This document shows, piece after piece, positions 16,749-24,761 of a stretch of DNA of 64,000 nt (positions within the stretch are counted from its first letter, which is position 1; the number at the start of each line of letters is the position of its first letter). The translations under genes and the position numbers were made by a program. The notes under the pieces were generated by a model that saw nothing but the letters and a program-made list of their open reading frames with translations, had not been told where the DNA came from and made no database searches. This stretch comes from Syntrophomonas sp. UBA5314. GTDB lineage: Bacteria; Bacillota; Syntrophomonadia; Syntrophomonadales; Syntrophomonadaceae. The stretch is from NCBI GenBank assembly GCA_002410325.1, contig DHRK01000065.1, positions 55,248-119,247 of the forward strand. Direction: 5' to 3'.

Positions 16749-17549
16749 TTGACCGGAATATTGTTAAATCCTGTAGGCCAGGTGCTCAATGCGATAGAAG
16801 AGCCCGAGGATATGCCCCCGGGTGGGGTGGATTCAACTATTGAGATATTTCCCGAATTCTATGATGCCCTCTTGCATATCGAATCAAACTCTCACCTGTG
16901 GGTCTTGTCCTGGTTTCACAAATCAGCCCGTGACGTGCTGCAAGCAGTGCCGGGGCGGGTAAATCCTGATCTGCCTTTATACGGAGTGTTCTCTCTGCGT
17001 TCTCCCAACCGTCCTAACCCCATCGGTTTGAGCCTGACCCGTTTGGAAAAACAGGAAGGCCGCTTTCTTTTGGTCAAGGGACTGGATGCGCTCAACCATA
17101 CCCGGGTGCTGGATGTAAAACCCTATGTGGAAAACGACTGTGTTTTCTCCCCCCAGACCCCCTATTTAAAGGCCATGAGCCGGGAAGCGCGCCTCTTTTA
17201 CCTGTCCCGTTTGGCGCGCGCCCACCACCAGGAAGAATGCCCCGACTTTAACCTGGCGGTGCGCATGGCTTTGATAGCCGAAGAATTTTTGGGGCAGCTG
17301 AATTCTTCATTCGTTTTGCTGGAGGTCAAGGGATCTCCCTGCCTGGCCGATTGCCTGCAGGGGATAAGCAGGGCGCGTTTCTCCAACCCTCCACGCTTCA
17401 TATTCCATCCTGATTCGGGACCGGCTGAGAGTACCTGGAGGCGGCAGGAACGGTGGATAAAAATCAAGGCCCGGTATGCCTGGCAGGACGCGGCCCGGCC
17501 GGAAAACGACGACGAGCTCTTCGAGATCGCGCGCTCCCCATCTGTTTAA
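16749..17549 (+). CDS. trmO: tRNA(Thr) m6t6A37 methyltransferase-like (TrmO/TsaA) with C-terminal extension
   Basis: The TTG at 16749 is chosen because GGGTGAGGTG lies just upstream and the next residues (TGILLNPVGQV) match the usual TrmO N-terminus. The central signature GVFSLRSPNRPNPIGLS (about residues 86-102) is diagnostic of the TsaA/TrmO beta-barrel, which uses S-adenosylmethionine to methylate t6A37 of tRNA. The domain ends near residue 145. A further 120 residues follow, with NLAVRMALIAEEFLG and GSPCLADCLQG, which resemble the FmdE-type metal domain found fused in some anaerobes. That second assignment is tentative. It lies beside tRNA-Pro but on the opposite strand. Confidence 0.8.
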   Translation: MTGILLNPVGQVLNAIEEPEDMPPGGVDSTIEIFPEFYDALLHIESNSHLWVLSWFHKSARDVLQAVPGRVNPDLPLYGVFSLRSPNRPNPIGLSLTRLEKQEGRFLLVKGLDALNHTRVLDVKPYVENDCVFSPQTPYLKAMSREARLFYLSRLARAHHQEECPDFNLAVRMALIAEEFLGQLNSSFVLLEVKGSPCLADCLQGISRARFSNPPRFIFHPDSGPAESTWRRQERWIKIKARYAWQDAARPENDDELFEIARSPSV

Positions 17550-17556
17550 GGCCGGC

Positions 17557-18417
17557 TTAAGGAACGTTCGAGCCGGTCTTCATATCATAAGCCTCCTGCA
17601 AGGCGATCAAGGTTCTATAATCTGCTGTGCCGGACAGGGGCAGGCGGTGTTCGCTTTGAAAGCGCAATATCGCCGACCTGGTTTTTCCACCGAAATAACC
17701 GTCCAGCGGGCCCGGTTTATAGCCCAGTACCATAAGTTGTTGCTGGGTCTGCCTTACCATCCGGGAACGGCTGCCCAATGTCAGCATGCCCCGGGTCTCT
17801 ACCTTTCCTACAATATTCACCGGTGTTCCGATGGGCGTCAGGGGGTAAATCTTAATTACATCCTTATTGTACATTCTGATACAGCCATGGCTGGCCCTCT
17901 TGCCAATCGACTTGGGGTTGTTGGTGCCGTGGATTCCATATCCGCCCCAGGGAACGGAAAGGCGCATCCAGCGGGCCCCAAAAGGCCCGCCCGGGTCTAC
18001 CGCCTTCTCGGTTATGGTCCAGTTGCCGATCGGGCTGGGTGTTTTGGGTTTCCCTACCGCTACCCGATAGGTAGTTTTTTTGTTGCCCAAAATGAAGTAG
18101 AGGCGCCGGCGGGAAACGTCCACGGTGATAGTGGGCTGTTCAGTCACAAGTTCAGGAAGCGGGCTTAATGATAGGGACGCCTCTTGATAACGGTGCAGCC
18201 GTAGCCAGGTTTCGGCGCCGACCAGACCATTGTCTTGGAGCCCGCTCTGCTGTTGAAACCTGCGCACGGCTTCCGCTGTGGGCAGGTCAAACAGGCCTTG
18301 GGGCAGGTCTGAAAAAAAGCCGCTGGCTTTGAGCAGCTTTTGCAGATACAAAACATCAGGGCCCTGTATAGGCGGATGGCGGTGATAAAGCAAGCGGCTG
18401 GCAAAATTCATAGACAT
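17557..18417 (-). CDS. L,D-transpeptidase (YkuD) flanked by two peptidoglycan-binding domains (286 aa)
   Basis: The protein has an N-terminal peptidoglycan-binding repeat (about 15-75, GLFDLPTAEAVRRFQ). The YkuD catalytic domain follows (about 93-205), with the signature HGTNNPKSIGKRASHGCIRM containing the catalytic His and Cys. A second peptidoglycan-binding repeat is at about 212-275 (GYFGGKTRSAILRFQ). Such enzymes make 3-3 crosslinks or anchor proteins in the wall. No signal peptide or membrane helix is visible at the N-terminus, which is odd for a wall enzyme and fits some spore-associated YkuD proteins. AGGAG precedes the ATG. Confidence 0.88.
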   Translation of the reverse strand: MSMNFASRLLYHRHPPIQGPDVLYLQKLLKASGFFSDLPQGLFDLPTAEAVRRFQQQSGLQDNGLVGAETWLRLHRYQEASLSLSPLPELVTEQPTITVDVSRRRLYFILGNKKTTYRVAVGKPKTPSPIGNWTITEKAVDPGGPFGARWMRLSVPWGGYGIHGTNNPKSIGKRASHGCIRMYNKDVIKIYPLTPIGTPVNIVGKVETRGMLTLGSRSRMVRQTQQQLMVLGYKPGPLDGYFGGKTRSAILRFQSEHRLPLSGTADYRTLIALQEAYDMKTGSNVP

Positions 18418-18556
18418 CGCTCTCCTGCTTTTTAAAGTATTCTATGTAAGATTTGCCCAAATGGAGCCCCGCGAGAAGGAGAGAAGATGGACATGGAAAT
18501 AATTTACTTATATTGGAAGGAAAAGTAAATAGCCTTGCCGAATTTATCTGTTAAAC

Positions 18557-19813
18557 ATGAATCAGGTGAAGGAAGTGAAGAATGTGGAAGAACTACCGTC
18601 CATTAAACCTCTTTTGGATGCAGCTGAGGAATATTATCAGCTCCACAACGTCAGCCGCGCCCTGTTTTGTTACCAGCAGGCTTTAGAATGGGACGTTCCG
18701 GATCGTCGTCTGTGGAAAGGGCTGGCCAAATGTCACTTTATTCTGGGAGATTTTGATGAAGCCCTGCAATACTGGGAGAAAGCCGCCGGATTGGGTGAGC
18801 TTGACGAAGAGGTTGAGAACCGGCTGGGGCTTCTTAAGAGTCCATCATTTCAGTCATGGCTGAAAAGGATGAGCGAGGCGGTAAAGACTGTTGAGATGAA
18901 AGATTATCCTAGAGCCAGGGACCTGTTTATGGATTTGCTGGAGGAGAAGGATGGGGTGGTGTCGTTATATCAAATCCTTGGTCTGACCCACATGGCCTGT
19001 TCCGATTCAGGGAGCGCCCGCCGGGTATGGAGCAAGGGACTGCAGTTTGATTCTTCCAATCCCATGCTTTTAAAATATCTGCAGTCTCTGGATGAAATTG
19101 AGAAGGGCGGGGAAGCTGAAACGGAACCGGAAGAGAGGGTGGAGTCCTCCAAGTACCGGCTTATTTTGGGTTCTACAGCGGTTGTAATACTGGGATGCCT
19201 GGGCTTTTTTCTACTTAGCCGCTTGGGTATTTACGTCAATAAGCCCGCCGGGCAGGCGGTCCCGGCTAATCAACCGGTCTATACTACCATAAAAAATGAG
19301 CCAAGCCCCGGGGCGGCGCCGGCAGCGGTCCAGTCTGAAACAAAGCCGGTTTCACGCGGCGCCGGCAACGTAACTGAGCGAATAGATCCTTTGGTCAGTG
19401 GGAAAGAAGCGGCTAATCAAATGGAAAGTAAGGGAGAATGGCAGCTTTACCGGGAGGGGTTCATAGATTATCTCCGGGGCGACTTCGGCGGAGCGCGACG
19501 GGCTTTCGGCCTGGTGGTAAACAAGAACAGCGGGAGCTACGTAAACCGGGAGTCGCTTTATTACCTGGCCCGAATTAATTATTTGATAGGGGACAGTGAA
19601 GACGCGGAAGCCTGTTTCCAAAAATATCTGGGACAGTTTGCTGGGACTGATTACTATGACGATAGTCTTTATTTTCTGGGATGCATTTATTATCAGACGG
19701 GACGCGAAGAGCAAGCCCGCGCCATGCTTCGCAAGTTGGAAGCAGTTGAGCCTCACAGCGGATACCTTTCCAGTAAGAGCAGTAGAGAAATTTTAAATTC
19801 AGTCCGGGGATAA
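18557..19813 (+). CDS. TPR-repeat protein with one transmembrane helix (418 aa)
   Basis: Residues 15-190 hold tetratricopeptide-like helices (EEYYQLHNVSRALFCYQQAL, LAKCHFILGDFDEALQYWEKA). One membrane helix follows at about 200-222 (ILGSTAVVILGCLGFFLLS), then a Pro/Ala-rich linker. A C-terminal TPR region (about 295-410, SLYYLARINYLIGDSEDAEACF, LYFLGCIYYQTGREEQARAML) resembles the YbgF/CpoB type. The topology suggests a scaffold with protein-binding arms on both sides of the membrane. No partner is evident, and the function is unknown. Confidence 0.75.
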   Translation: MNQVKEVKNVEELPSIKPLLDAAEEYYQLHNVSRALFCYQQALEWDVPDRRLWKGLAKCHFILGDFDEALQYWEKAAGLGELDEEVENRLGLLKSPSFQSWLKRMSEAVKTVEMKDYPRARDLFMDLLEEKDGVVSLYQILGLTHMACSDSGSARRVWSKGLQFDSSNPMLLKYLQSLDEIEKGGEAETEPEERVESSKYRLILGSTAVVILGCLGFFLLSRLGIYVNKPAGQAVPANQPVYTTIKNEPSPGAAPAAVQSETKPVSRGAGNVTERIDPLVSGKEAANQMESKGEWQLYREGFIDYLRGDFGGARRAFGLVVNKNSGSYVNRESLYYLARINYLIGDSEDAEACFQKYLGQFAGTDYYDDSLYFLGCIYYQTGREEQARAMLRKLEAVEPHSGYLSSKSSREILNSVRG

Positions 19814-19853
19814 ACCCGGTTGGTGCTCGAAGGCTGCTTTGCCCACCGTCTGA

Positions 19854-20489
19854 TCAGGTTTCGGACTGGGAGTCCCTTAGATAGGCGCGCACGATCAGAC
19901 GATCGTATTTTCCGTCCGGCGGGCGCACCGCCGGGGTGCAGGTGGTTAAGGTCAGGGCTGGCCGGGGCGTCGGATCAACCACACTCCAGTCGGTGGGGGC
20001 GGTAACAAAAACCCTTTCCACCAGGTAATGATAACGCACTTGCTGATATATGAGATAGATATCATCCCCGGCGACCAGATCATCGAGGTGTAAAAACGGC
20101 GATCCATGAGCGTTGCGATGACCGGCAATACAGACGTTGCCGATGGAGGGGAACCCGCTCTGGGGGTAAAACCCGGGGCCCTTTTTTAATTCGGTTTCAC
20201 CCACGCCGTAGTAAACCGACAGATTCAACCCCAATTTGGGAATGAGCAGCCTACCCTGGGCGGCTACCAGTTTTTCCGGAGTTTTAGGCTCAGGAACAGG
20301 GGGGGTGTCGGCCGGCTCAGGCTCTGGCGGCGCCTCGGGAATCATCACCTGCACTTCCGGCGGCGGCGGTGTAGTATTTTTCATATAAATGCCTTTTGCG
20401 TAAGGATAAAGGAAGTAAGACAAACCAACCGCCAACAACCCTGCCAGGGCGTACATTATTAATCTTGATTTCAAATCGAATTTGACCAT
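19854..20489 (-). CDS. Sortase, class D-like (211 aa)
   Basis: An N-terminal membrane anchor (about 10-30) and a Pro/Glu-rich linker (41-72) precede the sortase barrel. The catalytic residues are visible: His124 in CIAGHR, Cys184 in LTLTTC and Arg197 in YDRLIV. Sortases cleave an LPxTG-like signal and attach proteins to peptidoglycan. No protein in this window has a recognisable C-terminal sorting signal, so its substrate lies elsewhere. The ribosome-binding site is weak. Confidence 0.88.
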   Translation of the reverse strand: MVKFDLKSRLIMYALAGLLAVGLSYFLYPYAKGIYMKNTTPPPPEVQVMIPEAPPEPEPADTPPVPEPKTPEKLVAAQGRLLIPKLGLNLSVYYGVGETELKKGPGFYPQSGFPSIGNVCIAGHRNAHGSPFLHLDDLVAGDDIYLIYQQVRYHYLVERVFVTAPTDWSVVDPTPRPALTLTTCTPAVRPPDGKYDRLIVRAYLRDSQSET

Positions 20490-20745
20490 TTTTTAAATGC
20501 ACTTTCTTAAGCTGGAAAAGGGCCTGTCAATTCACCTGCCTATTATATTTTATTTCGATTCATAGACCAATAAAATAAAGATGAAAAAAGAAGTAGTACA
20601 AAAATGATCTTAAAATACCTGGATGAACAATACCATTCGGTTAAAGTATAAGCTGCTTCGGATTCTATAATTAATACCGGAGTAGTTGCTTTAAACCGGA
20701 AGCCCGGCAGGGAGGTTCAATCCGGCCACAGCCTATCCGGAGCTT

Positions 20746-20918
20746 ACTGAAAAGGAATATAAATATGTGATAAGCGAGATGCTAAATTGGGGTTATTTAA
20801 GACCGGCAGCCCCACTTCTAAACAGTTGGAAGACGGGGTGCGATTACTGCAGAGCGATAACCATATACCCCAGACCAGCCGTCTGGATGCAGCTACGTTA
20901 AAGCTGCTCGGTTTATAA
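20746..20918 (+). pseudogene. Remnant of a peptidoglycan-binding-domain gene
   Basis: One frame reads TEKEYKYVISEMLNWGY and, after a one-base shift, the text continues FKTGSPTSKQLEDGVRLLQ, then IPQTSRLDAATLKLLGL followed by a stop. Together this matches the C-terminal peptidoglycan-binding-1 repeat pattern (Gyf...T..a...fQ...lp.tG.lD..T...L). There is no start codon or ribosome-binding site, so it is a frameshifted gene fragment. Its upstream part (20490-20745) shows nothing else recognisable. Confidence 0.5.
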
Positions 20919-21006
20919 ATCCCGGGCGTGAACGCAAAGAATTTTCTGCTTCCCCTTGACTTTGGTCAGACGAATTCATTATTCTTTTATATAGCGGAAA
21001 TTGTGT

Positions 21007-21081
21007 GCGGAAGTGGCTCAGTGGTAGAGCATCGCCTTGCCAAGGCGAGGGTCGCGAGTTCGAATCTCGTCTTCCGCTCCA
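21007..21081 (+). tRNA. tRNA-Gly (GCC)
   Basis: Acceptor GCGGAAG/CTTCCGC, anticodon GCC in CGCCTTGCCAAGGCG, T-loop AGTTCGAATCT and encoded CCA are present. A short GC-rich hairpin (GCCTCGGCA/TGCCGGGGC) follows at about 21092-21111 and may terminate it. Confidence 0.96.
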
Positions 21082-21201
21082 AAAGCAATCATGCCTCGGC
21101 ATTTGCCGGGGCCTTGTGTTTCTGCCTGACCGGTAAAAGCAGCCGGGCGCTTGCATGCCATAAATGAATAATCTAAAGAACAAACACAAGGAGGATCATT
21201 A

Positions 21202-22578
21202 ATGGATTTTAAACTTGAGAAGATAGAAAACAGCGAGGCCTACATAGCCATCGAAATAGATGAAGGCCGTATGGACGAGGCTATGGACAAAGCCTACAAG
21301 AAAGTGGTGAAACAGGTAAGCATCCCGGGTTTTCGTAAAGGCCGGGCTCCCCGGGTGCTCTTGGAAGCCCACTATGGAAAGGAGATCCTCCTGAACGAAG
21401 CCCTGGAGGTAGCGCTTCCCGATGCCTATACCGAGGCTATTGAGGCGCTTAATATCGAACCTATTGCCCAACCCGAGTTCGATTTCGAGGATGAACTGCA
21501 ATTGGAGACCTTTAAATTCACTGCGCGGGTAGCGGTGAAACCGGAAGTTACTTTGGGAGACCTGGAAGGCCTGGAAATTGAGATCCCCAAACTGCAAGTC
21601 AGTGACCAGGATTTGGATGCCCGGTTGGAGGAAATGCGCGCCCGTTACGCCGAACTGGAAGAAAAGGAAGACGAACCGGCGCAAATGGGTGATACGGTAA
21701 CTATAGACTTTGAAGGATTCGTGGATGATGTGCCCTTTGAGGGCGGCAAGGGCGAAGACTATCCCCTGGAGCTGGGCTCGGGAAGCTTTATACCCGGCTT
21801 TGAAGAGCAATTGGTCGGACTCCGGAAAGGCGACAGCAAGGATATCGAGGTGATGTTCCCGGAGGCTTACCATGCTGAAGAACTGGCCGGTAAAAAGGCT
21901 GTATTCAAAGTCCTTATAAAAAAGCTGGAAGGCAAGAAGCTGCGCGAGTTAAATGACGAGTTTGCCCAGGAAGTAAGTCAGTTTGACACCCTGGAGGAAC
22001 TCCGCCGGGATATGTCTGAGAGTATGAACAAGAACCTTGAAGCCCGGCGCAAAGAGGTGCTCAAGCATGAGGTTATTGAAAAGGCTCTGGAGCGCTGCGA
22101 AATGGTAGTGCCGGCGGCGGCCGTCAAGACCCAGGTGGGTCGTATGCTGGAGCAGATGGAGCAGTCCGTCGGTTCTCAGGGATTGACCATGGAACAGTAT
22201 TACCAGTTTACCAACAGCACTGAAGATGACTTGAGAACCCGCATGTGGCCGGATGCCGAGCGCAGTGTTAAGTCTGATTTTATGCTGGAAAAGTTGGTGG
22301 AGGAAAAAGGTTTTACGGTCAGCGATGAAGAAGTAGATAAGCGGATCGAAGATATTGCTGCGGAGATGCATGTTGACCTGGACAACACCCGGGAAATTCT
22401 CAAAGACGTTACAGAAAAGATCCGGTTTGGCGTACAAATAGATAAAGCAGTGGATTATTTGATAGAAAAAGCGATAATTATTGAAAAGGAGTTTACTACA
22501 CCCCCTTCCGGGGTAAAGATAGATGAAAGTGCAATTTCTGAAGCTGCTGATTCAGCAAAAAGTGAAGAAGAGGCATAA
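21202..22578 (+). CDS. tig: Trigger factor, ribosome-associated chaperone (458 aa)
   Basis: ACAAGGAGGATCATT precedes the ATG. The N-terminal ribosome-binding domain contains the signature-like GFRKGRAPRVLLE (about residues 43-55). The FKBP-type prolyl isomerase domain (about 160-245) has MGDTVTIDFEGFVDD and LGSGSFIPGFEEQLVG. A helical C-terminal chaperone domain follows, with an acidic tail. It folds nascent chains at the ribosome exit. It begins the tig-clpP-clpX block, an order common in bacteria. Confidence 0.97.
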   Translation: MDFKLEKIENSEAYIAIEIDEGRMDEAMDKAYKKVVKQVSIPGFRKGRAPRVLLEAHYGKEILLNEALEVALPDAYTEAIEALNIEPIAQPEFDFEDELQLETFKFTARVAVKPEVTLGDLEGLEIEIPKLQVSDQDLDARLEEMRARYAELEEKEDEPAQMGDTVTIDFEGFVDDVPFEGGKGEDYPLELGSGSFIPGFEEQLVGLRKGDSKDIEVMFPEAYHAEELAGKKAVFKVLIKKLEGKKLRELNDEFAQEVSQFDTLEELRRDMSESMNKNLEARRKEVLKHEVIEKALERCEMVVPAAAVKTQVGRMLEQMEQSVGSQGLTMEQYYQFTNSTEDDLRTRMWPDAERSVKSDFMLEKLVEEKGFTVSDEEVDKRIEDIAAEMHVDLDNTREILKDVTEKIRFGVQIDKAVDYLIEKAIIIEKEFTTPPSGVKIDESAISEAADSAKSEEEA

Positions 22579-22638
22579 TTATAGTATGGAGCAGGTAAAA
22601 AGGTAAAAGAATCTTAATAATAGATGGGAGTGAAACCG

Positions 22639-23232
22639 ATGTCCTTTTTAGTGCCGATGGTCGTTGAACAAACCAACCGGGGCGAACGTGCCTATGATAT
22701 ATATTCCCGGTTGTTAAAAGATAGAATAGTGTTTTTAGGCAGTGCGATCGATGATACGGTTGCCAATCTGGTAAATGCTCAGCTTCTTTTTCTAGAGGCT
22801 GAAGATCCTGACAAAGATATTTCGTTGTATATAAACAGCCCGGGCGGGTCTATTACCTCCGGTCTGGCTATATATGACACCATGCAGTACATCAGACCCG
22901 ATGTATCAACTATCTGCATTGGCATGGCCGCCAGTATGGGCGCCTTCCTTTTGGCAGCGGGGCAAAAGGGCAAGCGTTTTGCCACACCCAACGCCGAGGT
23001 CATGATCCACCAGCCCTGGGGAGGAACCCAGGGGCAGGCCACCGATATTGAGATTCGCGCCCGGCAGATTTTGAAACAAAAAGCCAAGCTCAACGAAATT
23101 CTGGCCGAGAGAACCGGCCAAAAGCTTGAAAAAATACAGGCGGATGTGGAAAGGGACTATTTTATGACAGCGGCCGAAGCCAAAGATTACGGTCTAATTG
23201 ACGAAGTGTTTCCCGTTAACCGCAAGAAGTAA
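22639..23232 (+). CDS. clpP: ATP-dependent Clp protease proteolytic subunit (197 aa)
   Basis: The start at 22639 is preferred over the ATG at 22624 because GGGAG precedes it and the product then has the family's usual 197 residues. The catalytic triad is visible: Ser99 in GMAASMGAF, His124 in MIHQPWGG and Asp173 in ERDYFM. ClpP forms a tetradecameric chamber fed by ClpX, encoded 23 bases downstream. Confidence 0.97.
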   Translation: MSFLVPMVVEQTNRGERAYDIYSRLLKDRIVFLGSAIDDTVANLVNAQLLFLEAEDPDKDISLYINSPGGSITSGLAIYDTMQYIRPDVSTICIGMAASMGAFLLAAGQKGKRFATPNAEVMIHQPWGGTQGQATDIEIRARQILKQKAKLNEILAERTGQKLEKIQADVERDYFMTAAEAKDYGLIDEVFPVNRKK

Positions 23233-23255
23233 GCTTGGGGAAATGAGGTGAACTT

Positions 23256-24506
23256 ATGCACAAGTACGGGGATGACAAAGGACAGCTAAAATGCTCTTTC
23301 TGCGGAAAGACGCAGGATCAAGTAAAAAAACTGGTAGCCGGACCCGGTGTGTATATTTGCGATGAATGCATAGAACTGTGCAACGAAATCATCGAAGAAG
23401 AACTGGCCGAAGATTTCGGTTTTGAATTGGGTGACATCCCCAAGCCCAGAGAGATCAAAGACATTCTGGATGATTACGTTATAGGCCAGGAAAGGGCCAA
23501 ACAGTCTCTGGCGGTAGCGGTGTACAATCACTACAAACGCATCAACCTGGGGATGAAACTGGATGATGTGGAATTGCAGAAGAGCAATATAATGATGCTG
23601 GGGCCAACCGGAAGCGGCAAAACCCTGCTGGCGCAAACCCTGGCCCGCATACTCAATGTGCCTTTTGCCATAGCCGATGCCACATCGCTTACCGAAGCGG
23701 GGTATGTCGGCGAAGACGTGGAGAACATTCTGCTCAAGTTGATCCAGGCGGCGGATTACGATATTGAAAAGGCCGAAAAAGGAATTGTCTATATTGATGA
23801 GATCGATAAAATTGCTCGCAAGACCGACAATCCCAGCATCACCCGGGACGTATCCGGGGAGGGGGTGCAACAGGCCTTGCTGAAAATTCTGGAAGGGACG
23901 GTGGCCAGTGTTCCACCCCAGGGTGGGCGCAAACACCCGCACCAGGAGTTTATTCAGATAGACACCAGTAATATACTGTTTATATGTGGCGGAGCCTTTG
24001 AAGGTATTGATAAAATAATCCAGAACCGGGTTGGACAGAAAGTTATGGGATTCGGAGCCGAAATCAAAAGCCGTCAGGAAAAGAAGATAGGCGAAATTTT
24101 GAACCTGATCCTGCCCCAGGACCTGCTTCGCTATGGGTTGATTCCGGAATTTGTAGGCCGGGTGCCGATTATCGTGACCCTGGAGGCGCTTGACAGCGAT
24201 GCCCTGGTGAGAATTCTCACCGAGCCCAAGAATGCCTTGATCAAGCAGTATAAAAAGCTGTTTGAGCTGGACGGGGTGGATCTGGAATTCAAAGAAGAAG
24301 CCCTGCAGGCCATTGCCGACGAAGCGTTGCGCAGGGCGACAGGAGCCCGCGGTTTGAGGGCTATTATAGAGGATATCATGCTGGAGGTCATGTATGAGAT
24401 TCCCTCCCGCATAGATGTAACCAAGGTGGCCATTACCAAAGACGTGGTCTTAAAAAGAGAGAGCCCCCTCCTGGTTACCGTAGACGCCAAACGCAAGGTA
24501 AACTAA
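23256..24506 (+). CDS. clpX: ATP-dependent Clp protease ATP-binding subunit ClpX (416 aa)
   Basis: The N-terminal zinc domain has four cysteines (CSFCGK and CDECIELC). The AAA+ module has Walker A GPTGSGKT, Walker B IVYIDEIDKIA and the ClpP-docking IGF-type loop (VMGFGAE). ClpX unfolds tagged proteins and threads them into ClpP. It ends the tig-clpP-clpX unit and is followed by two hairpin terminators. Confidence 0.97.
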   Translation: MHKYGDDKGQLKCSFCGKTQDQVKKLVAGPGVYICDECIELCNEIIEEELAEDFGFELGDIPKPREIKDILDDYVIGQERAKQSLAVAVYNHYKRINLGMKLDDVELQKSNIMMLGPTGSGKTLLAQTLARILNVPFAIADATSLTEAGYVGEDVENILLKLIQAADYDIEKAEKGIVYIDEIDKIARKTDNPSITRDVSGEGVQQALLKILEGTVASVPPQGGRKHPHQEFIQIDTSNILFICGGAFEGIDKIIQNRVGQKVMGFGAEIKSRQEKKIGEILNLILPQDLLRYGLIPEFVGRVPIIVTLEALDSDALVRILTEPKNALIKQYKKLFELDGVDLEFKEEALQAIADEALRRATGARGLRAIIEDIMLEVMYEIPSRIDVTKVAITKDVVLKRESPLLVTVDAKRKVN

Positions 24507-24543
24507 TCCAGCCCAACCCAAAACGAAATTTTGCGTTATTTAA

Positions 24544-24591
24544 AAAGCCCGCTCTGTCAACGTGCTTGTGTACGTCTCAGCTGCGGGCTTT
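24544..24591 (+). terminator. Terminator after clpX
   Basis: AAAGCCCGC and GCGGGCTTT pair across a long 30-base loop; the following T content is modest. Confidence 0.6.
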
Positions 24592-24664
24592 CTCATGCCT
24601 TGAGCTTCGCTTTGGTCATCAGGCCGGGACGCTTTGGTTAAAACAAATTAATACGGATTAGGAA

Positions 24665-24690
24665 AAGGCAGCGCAAGCTGCCTTATTTTA
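24665..24690 (+). terminator. Second hairpin terminator before lonB
   Basis: AAGGCAGC-GCAA-GCTGCCTT is a compact 8-bp stem with a GCAA tetraloop, followed by ATTTTA. Confidence 0.7.
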
Positions 24691-24761
24691 CAGCGGTTCT
24701 TCATGATGCCTATTTGCTGCACAGGGAATAATAGAGAAAACGCAGGGAAAGGAAGGGCAGC

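Noticed and set aside
17476..18168. Plus-strand frame of 230 codons across the L,D-transpeptidase gene
   Set aside because: It is antisense to a clear YkuD gene and its sequence is low in hydrophobic pattern and has no motif.
20893..21189. Minus-strand frame across tRNA-Gly encoding GRRDSNSRPSPWQG
   Set aside because: This is the familiar artefact produced by translating the complement of a tRNA-Gly gene.
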